DNA of 64,000 bases from Sabellastarte sp. h YS-2021. Its lineage: Eukaryota; Annelida; Polychaeta; Sabellida; Sabellidae. Below the pieces are notes generated by a model. It ran no database searches. It was given only the letters and a program-made list of their open reading frames with translations, and was not told where the DNA came from. The DNA is taken from NCBI GenBank assembly GCA_964017235.1, contig OZ024929.1:17047464-17111463 (forward strand), given 5' to 3'. Every line of letters starts with the position of its first letter. The stretch's first letter is position 1. Shown piece after piece: positions 58,259 to 64,000 of the stretch. The position numbers and the translations under genes are program-made.

Positions 58259-58846
58259 GTGCCTCCTCTGGGAGATAATGGTTTTGGGTGCATTCGTTAG
58301 TCTGTCTGTCTGTCTGTCTGTCTGTCTGTTCGTGAACACTATAAATGCATAAGTAATGAAAAAAAACCCAGATCTTTCTGAAATTTTTTATAGGGTTAGG
58401 GTCTAACCAAAGGAAGATATGATTAAGTCTTTGGGAAGATACGGACCATACTGTGGATACAAAAAAAAAAAAAAAAAAAATCTTGAATTCTTATAGGACA
58501 CATTTTCAATGTATTTTCAGTGACCTTGGTTTTTTGGTTGACATTAATCCAAAACACATAGTGAGGGGATCTTCATAAATTGCTTTACATGGGTAGGGCC
58601 TGGGCATTTAAGGAAGAACTGATTATATTTTAGGAGATATCCTGATTCCTTTTGGTAATGGGGCATTTCCTCGAGTATTCACTAACCTGTTCACACTTTG
58701 GTTATCAGTCACTAGTGATGGTTGAGTATCGACTACATGACTCGAGTCTTGAGTAACTGGCTCATGAGGAAAGTTCTCATTAACTCTGGATACATAACAA
58801 TCCTGAATTTTTGGAAACACCATGGAGGTCTGCACTCTATGAGTGC
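58259..58846 (+). mobile_element. Hairpin-ended element, diverged longer copy
   Basis: It begins GTGCCTCCTCTGGGAGATAA, contains a (TCTG)n run (58302-58329) and a poly-A (58461-58479), and ends GGTCTGCACTCTATGAGTGC, the family's 3' hairpin. Confidence 0.45.
58302..58329. repeat. (TCTG)n microsatellite
   Basis: About seven TCTG units. Confidence 0.9.
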
Positions 58847-60219
58847 TTTTTATATATATTTTTTTATATATATTCAACCTACACTGGCTGTCTGCATAAC
58901 CAAGTCTACTGTATATTACAGGAAATATTAGTGAGAAGACATTGTTATTTTTTTTCGGTATATTTACATGACTTTATATATCTGTAAATGAAAGAAACAG
59001 AATCTTCGATTACTAAGTTTCTGGTGTATAAATGGTTAATCTAGGAGAAAACCGTGTTTTTCTTAAATTTCTATCGATCTGAATCAATTCTATTCTACTG
59101 CAAGGATCAGTGGTTATTATGCAGACTACCCAGATCAAATAATGCTTTATTGAGAAACATACTTCGGTTGCTAAAGTAATGCTAGCTGAAATTTGCATTT
59201 CTTTTCCCCAAGTATTTGATTTTGCTAAATAAACTTATAAAGAAGTGCCAATAACTCAGTATTAAAAAAGTTTCTTATGTATATATATGAATATATATTA
59301 AAAGAAACACCTCAGAGACTTTGGATTTGAAGTTCACAAACATATCCTAGTGGTTAGAAGTTATATAATATTCTTGGACCTTAGAGTCAATATACAGATC
59401 TATGTCATACATTATCATGCTTTTTTACGTAAAAATAACCGGAAAATTTATTGAGTGTTCCTATGAGGAAATCCGTTGAGATTAATGAGGAAATGTGGCT
59501 AATTATATACTGAATAATTATTAATATTTTTAAAAGACTTAAGTTCTTATTATTTTTCTACCAGGGTTTTGTAATTTTATCAAAAATACAGCCTTTTCTA
59601 TGTATATTTATAAAAATATATTGCCATAAAATATATATTTATAATTTATATTTATGTGAATTGGTTTCAGTTTTGGGGAAATATTTTAGATTTGTTCATT
59701 TTCTGTTTAAATATCCAGAAAAAAGCAAATAGTAAAAAGGAAATGATCGTGTTGACTAAAGACCTTGATAAGAAACAAGTAAATTTTTTCTGGTGTAAAC
59801 ATTGATCGACAGAACTTTTACAAACAGGGAAGTATTACATATATATATACATTACAGTATTTTAAAAGAATGGGCAACTCCATAGTTGCAAGTCAAAAGG
59901 AATATTTTCCAATTTTTGTTCAGTTTTTATTCAAAATTATTTTCCATATGTTCAGGCGATATGACATAGAGATTTTGTGTTGAGGGTATACAAACAGTCC
60001 TACAGTTCAAACCTCTTTAGTGTAATCACAAAATGACCACAGAATTAGCTTTGCTTAACCAGAGATTCTACATAGAGGGTAAACTTCAGTGCCAAAGACT
60101 CTCTGAGGGTCCGATATTCATTCCTACAGGAAACATAATTATGTTTAATAAAGTTTTACTTAAACGGGATAACTTAAGACTACAAAAATTGTAAGTTGAT
60201 GTCAGTTAGATAGAGTATA
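58847..60219. other. AT-rich DNA, nothing recognised
   Basis: No gene or element end was seen. Confidence 0.35.
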
Positions 60220-60500
60220 ATAATCTAATCTAATCTAATGTGGACTTTTATAGCGCTTAATCTCCATCACTGATTGACTCTAAGGCGCATGTAAACATAA
60301 AGCAAGGCAGTTAGCGTTAATCAAAGGACATAGCCAGGTCGTACCAAGGAGACACAGATGTGACGGGGAGGCTATGGTGGGTAGGCTTTTGCAAACAGGT
60401 ATGTTTTAAGCTTCTTACTGAAGGAGGCAACTGATGTTGCACTGCGAACATCTTGAGGGAGGTCATTCCAGATCTTAGGAGCATCAAAGGCAAAATATGG
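60220..60500 (-). mobile_element. L2/CR1 LINE 3' end with remnant of the ORF2 C-terminus
   Basis: Minus strand, 60500-60380 encodes FAFDAPKIWNDLPQDVR and KKLKTYLFAKAYPP before a stop, matching the last ~35 residues of the LINE at 37175-39390. The 3' UTR has the AGATTAAGCGCTATAAAAGT motif and a (ATTAG)n tail at 60220-60238. Everything upstream is missing. Confidence 0.88.
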
Positions 60501-61985
60501 CCAAAATAATAATGGATTATTTAGATTATTAACACATAGAGAGAAGGGTACTTTTTCTGACTGAAAAATGGCAGTTTACAAAATACTGTATATAGTGAAA
60601 ATTTGCACCTGGCATTAATGTGAGCTATTTTAGAGCATGGGATAGTGAAAAATAATTCCATTGTGAAATTTTCAATGTGTAATTTTCTCTTCAGAAGAAA
60701 TGAGCCATTAGTGACAGTTTAAGTTCTGGTGAATCTCTCAAAAACTGAGAATGAGTGAAATTTATAGCTAAATTTTCAACTTATACAGTATTCTAATTAA
60801 AATCCTCACATATTGGAAACATTTCTGTTACTTTTCAGGGAAAAAAATGGTCAATTATGTTTGCCTTCATATTGCTGAAAAGAGTAAAAATGTTAGGGTT
60901 TAATGCATCCACATTTGACAGCTCGGGTCATATTCACATAGACCCAAACTATATGCCCAGACTTATTTCAGTAACTGTTGCATCCACACCGAATTGACAG
61001 GCTGTGAGTAGTTGTCAAAGTTGCTAACCACTGGAAATTTGAGTGAAGTAAAACTGAAACAAAGAATACTTAATTTCAACACTGACTGCTTGCTGGTATT
61101 ATTTTCATGACAATATTCTGCTTAATAGTCTGTTTGTTAGCAGGATTGTCTAAATACTACTTGTTGGATCTTCTTCAACAAAGAACAAAGGTCTTTGTCA
61201 GGCTTAAATCCCATTGAATTTTGAGAGTTATCTGGATACAAAAGAAATGGACTCGATTTTCCCATCTACTTAATACTATGTGACTCGGTGAAGGCATGCA
61301 CGTCCATGGATGGAGAATGGGTCAGAACCGAAAACATTCGCGCAAGGTCCAGAGGAGAAGACACTGGAGGGGGATGGGCTGCATGGAAGAGTTTAGCCTG
61401 GAGTCAGTGGCCCTGAATGATGATCGTGTGGGAGCATATCTTGCATCCATTGGAAGACTGTTTCCAAGTGACTGGGCCAGTCATTTGCAAAACATCCAGT
61501 AAAATAAGTTTTAGGTTTATGAATCTATTGAGGAGTAAAGGTGGGAACATGAGAGCTAGAATTACATTTATAAACAAACAAACAAAAAAAACAACATTAT
61601 AGTGGAAGATGATACTATAAGTAAAGCCTGTGAAGAGTAAGAAATCTAAAATTCGCCACATGTTGAAATACTATTAAAAATAAATTAATTGAGGTGAGAT
61701 TTGTTGAATGTACAGTAAATTAAGGCTTTTTGAAATGAAAAATACCAATTTTAAGACAAAACATTATTTTCTTCATAAAATTAACTAAGGTTTTAGAGGT
61801 GGCGAATTTTAGATTCCTGGCGAATTTCAACTTTAACTTACAATATCTCAATCATTTCTACATGGATTTTTATGTAATTCACATGAGCAGAAGTGCTGTA
61901 AGGATATCTTTCTTTCTGCTGTAAGAATACATTTGTAAGTTACATATTTTATAGCGAAATACCCTTACAATTTCCTAACAGTAGC
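60501..61985. other. AT-rich DNA with one diverged dispersed repeat
   Basis: 61795-61975 is the inverted partner of 1-180 (ATAAAAATCCATGT motif on the minus strand). An open frame at 61296-61502 (VALNDDRVGAYLASIGRLFP) has unusual composition but no known family. Confidence 0.4.
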
Positions 61986-62798
61986 TATTTGTTGGAGCCA
62001 TCCAACCCAATGGCCAACGCAGAGATGCGATTTTTAAGGTTATATAACAACCTTAATAAAGCCATTGGGTTACAGTAGTCCGTCCTCCCGCCATTTAGGT
62101 CACATGACCACGTTGTTTACTTCATTATTTTTGTTGGCCATCATCAGTATGGACGTCTTTGGGAATTAGTAGAAGTTTCTCAAGGTTTTCATTTATTTTT
62201 TGAGATTTTGCTGTGAATCTCACTTTATTTTTTATATGTATATGATACAGAACTGATTCATTTATTGAATCTTCGAAGGTATGCATTATTTTATGCAAAT
62301 AAAGGACTTTTTGGATGGCGACATCGAAAGTTCCATCATCTTCAACCTCGAGGAAATAAGTCTTCATAAAGAAGGTCCTACTGCAAGAATAATATTATTA
62401 TACAGCTTGCCAGTCGTTTGGTTCAGTTTGCTGGACGTTGGAAGCTATAATTTTGCAGCATACGTATATAGAAAGAATGTACTCTTCAATAACAGAAGCG
62501 ATCTGGACGGCGCCATCTTGGATGAGAATGACAATTCGAGTGGCCGTTATTGCTGTTCACGTCGGGTTCTATTAGCCAGGCGTTGAAAGCAATTTTATCA
62601 CAGTATGCATCCCAGTCGAATAGATTGTCGATGCTACAGACGAAGGAATCTCCCTTGGGGGCAGCCATTAAGTTACCATGGACACGACACCATGGAGGAG
62701 TTTTGAATGCAGGAAAAGACTACTTCTTCGGAAAACACTTTCGTCGAAGTCCAGTCAAAACATTCACCAGAGGAAATACCTGTGTGAGGGCATACATG

Positions 62799-62963
62799 TA
62801 CAATCGAGTATTCTATACCTCTCAGAAGGTCAGAATTCGGGTTGTCAGATGTCCGGGAGTGTCATTCATATCTACAAGGAGAGGTTTTTTGATCAATGCA
62901 CAAAAATTTTACTACAATCGGGTTTCTATACCTCTCAAAAGGTTTAGAATTCAGGTTGTCAGG
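62799..62963 (+). repeat. Two copies of a roughly 115-bp unit in the gag-like region of the third element
   Basis: ACAATCGAGTATTCTATACC..GGGTTGTCAG (62799-62848) recurs as ACAATCGGGTTTCTATACC..AGGTTGTCAG (62914-62963) in the same orientation, 115 bp apart. Confidence 0.75.
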
Positions 62964-63020
62964 AGATGGTGATTATGATTCATCTCATTACAAGGAATCT
63001 ATTCCTTATTTTACTTTTGC

Positions 63021-63400
63021 TTGACTGTTATTGAGTGGCTAGGGATTGATTTAACAGGCACAGTTTCTGTGAATGCTCCCTTGTTTGGTCACATTTACAT
63101 TTCTTGGGTGAACAGCCAGCATTTAAATGTGGCTTTTAGGTTGGGTTTCAAGGAGTTTGAAGCCTCTGATGTTTTAAAGAGCAGCTATACAGGAAGAAGT
63201 TTGCTTGGACTTCCTTACATTCATTACTTTCCTGGACAGCTCCTTAGTTATAGCAGGTCTGCAGGAGGAACATGACCTTTCAGACACTTTGCAAACAAGG
63301 TCCCTGGTAGGGGACTGTAAGAGAGAAGAAGCGTGTATATTCTCACTCCTTCAGTTTAGGTCATATTTAGAGGATCCTAGGGATCACTATGATATGTTAT
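63021..63400 (+). pseudogene. Decayed reverse transcriptase of the third DIRS-like element
   Basis: The order motif A-like, motif C-like and C-terminal CIFSLLQF..YLEDPRD is that of DIRS/LTR-type RT. The catalytic box reads FLDSS instead of YLDDS, the frame changes near 63205, and several stops follow after 63400. It cannot encode an active enzyme. Confidence 0.65.
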
Positions 63401-64000
63401 AGACTTCAATATGCTTTGGACTGGGTGCAATGATGTTTGCAGTTCTAGTCCAGTCACCCAGTTGGTGTCCAGATCTTCTTGTTGCAGTTTCACCATGTCT
63501 AAGAACATGTGACTCAACAGGAGGGATGTAATTTAGAATGTCTTTAGCAAATCTACAATGCATATTTTCACTCCTAATGATGTTCTCTTGCTGGACATAT
63601 TAGATGTTCAGAGGATTTTCATCTAGTGTTTTCATGGAAATAACAAGGATTAGTAACTCTAGAGGTGAGCATGCTTCTAGTTTCTGATCTAATAAGCCAT
63701 GGAATAGAGTTACAAGTGCCTCCTACTTTTCAGCTAGTTAAAAGGGGAGTGGATCTTACTTATACAGGCCTATGGAAGCAGGGATGATAGCTGGCTTCCT
63801 GTGGTTTCAAGGAACCTTTCTCCAGTTTGGTACTATACAAGTCCTGGGAAAGGAAAATATTCAGCCAGACTTTTTAGAGGTGAGGTTGGCAGAAGTTAAA
63901 AAAAAAAAAAAAAAAAAAAAAAACGGGAGAAACAGCAATTTTGATAAAAGCTGTTTATGAAATGATCGACAAAAGGGCGATATCACCAGTCACATCGCTG

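Larger units (their letters stand above)
61990..64000 (+). mobile_element. Third DIRS-like retrotransposon, left part only, heavily decayed
   Basis: The left end carries nested inverted motifs (AACCCAATGGC / GCCATTGGGTT and TTAAGGTT / AACCTTAA, 62004-62071), then a non-coding leader and gag-like frames. RT traces are in 63021-63400: WLGIDLTG (motif A region) and TFITFLDSSLVIAGLQEEHD (motif C region, Asp-Asp lost), then CIFSLLQFRSYL. An RNase H-like IQVLGKENIQPDFL (third Asp region) follows at 63838-63885. A poly-A run at 63899-63923 breaks it. The right part lies beyond the window. Confidence 0.65.

Noticed and set aside
61296..61502. 68-codon frame with VALNDDRVGAYLASIGRLFP
   Set aside because: Unusual composition for the region but no family, splice partner or promoter evidence; left as unannotated.

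Overview
This is AT-rich eukaryotic genomic DNA, very probably from a mollusc and most likely a bivalve. The reasons are intron-split coding with GT/AG junctions, tRNA- and 5S-derived SINEs, a CR1/L2-type LINE, DIRS-type tyrosine-recombinase retrotransposons, and many non-autonomous elements that carry tandem arrays of roughly 120-170 bp units (an arrangement known from bivalve 'pearl'/Helentron-type elements). The organism call is an inference. Nothing looks prokaryotic.

Host genes are sparse. The one secure gene is the 5' part of an LRRC23 orthologue (radial-spoke leucine-rich-repeat protein) on the minus strand. Its first three coding exons lie at 8001-7870, 5264-5152 and 4130-3974, and the rest runs off the left edge. 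A good RFX X-box (8100-8113) sits about 100 bp upstream of its ATG, as expected for a cilium gene. Two further exon candidates are weak: a minus-strand first exon near 13.55-13.78 kb, and a plus-strand terminal exon ending at 32383 with a CaaX-like tail.

The rest is layered mobile DNA. 1-8 kb: LRRC23 introns holding an L2 tail split by a terminal-inverted-repeat element, a hAT-type element with its target duplication, a hairpin-ended element and a 475-bp element with 48-bp inverted ends. 9-33 kb: tandem-repeat-carrying elements (11.2-12.6, 15.2-17.4, 18.3-20.1 and 24.4-27.9 kb), a tRNA-headed SINE interrupted by a second copy of the split-L2 element, a 5S-headed SINE with the same body, and a hAT-like element. 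33.3-41.8 kb: a DIRS retrotransposon (DIRS-1) with inverted terminal repeats, an internal complementary region, gag, RT-RNase H and tyrosine recombinase. Its RNase H is split by a 5'-truncated L2/CR1 LINE that still has a 683-codon open reading frame. 42-46 kb: more arrays. 46.1-55.3 kb: a large tandem-repeat element into which a second DIRS element (DIRS-2, 46295-52417) has inserted. DIRS-2 has nearly identical terminal repeats but wrecked coding and no catalytic tyrosine, so it is probably a non-autonomous derivative. 55-62 kb: mostly unannotated AT-rich DNA with one hairpin-ended element and one L2 3' end. 62.0 kb to the right edge: the left part of a third, decayed DIRS-like element.

The order of events can be partly read. 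DIRS-1 is older than the LINE inside it. DIRS-2 is younger than the tandem-repeat element it sits in. Copies of one inverted-repeat element have inserted into an L2 tail and into a SINE. The candidates for something new are the DIRS-2 non-autonomous lineage with its GGTTACAG/ACCGGT minisatellite, and the common 3'-hairpin architecture shared by several unrelated-looking array-carrying families.
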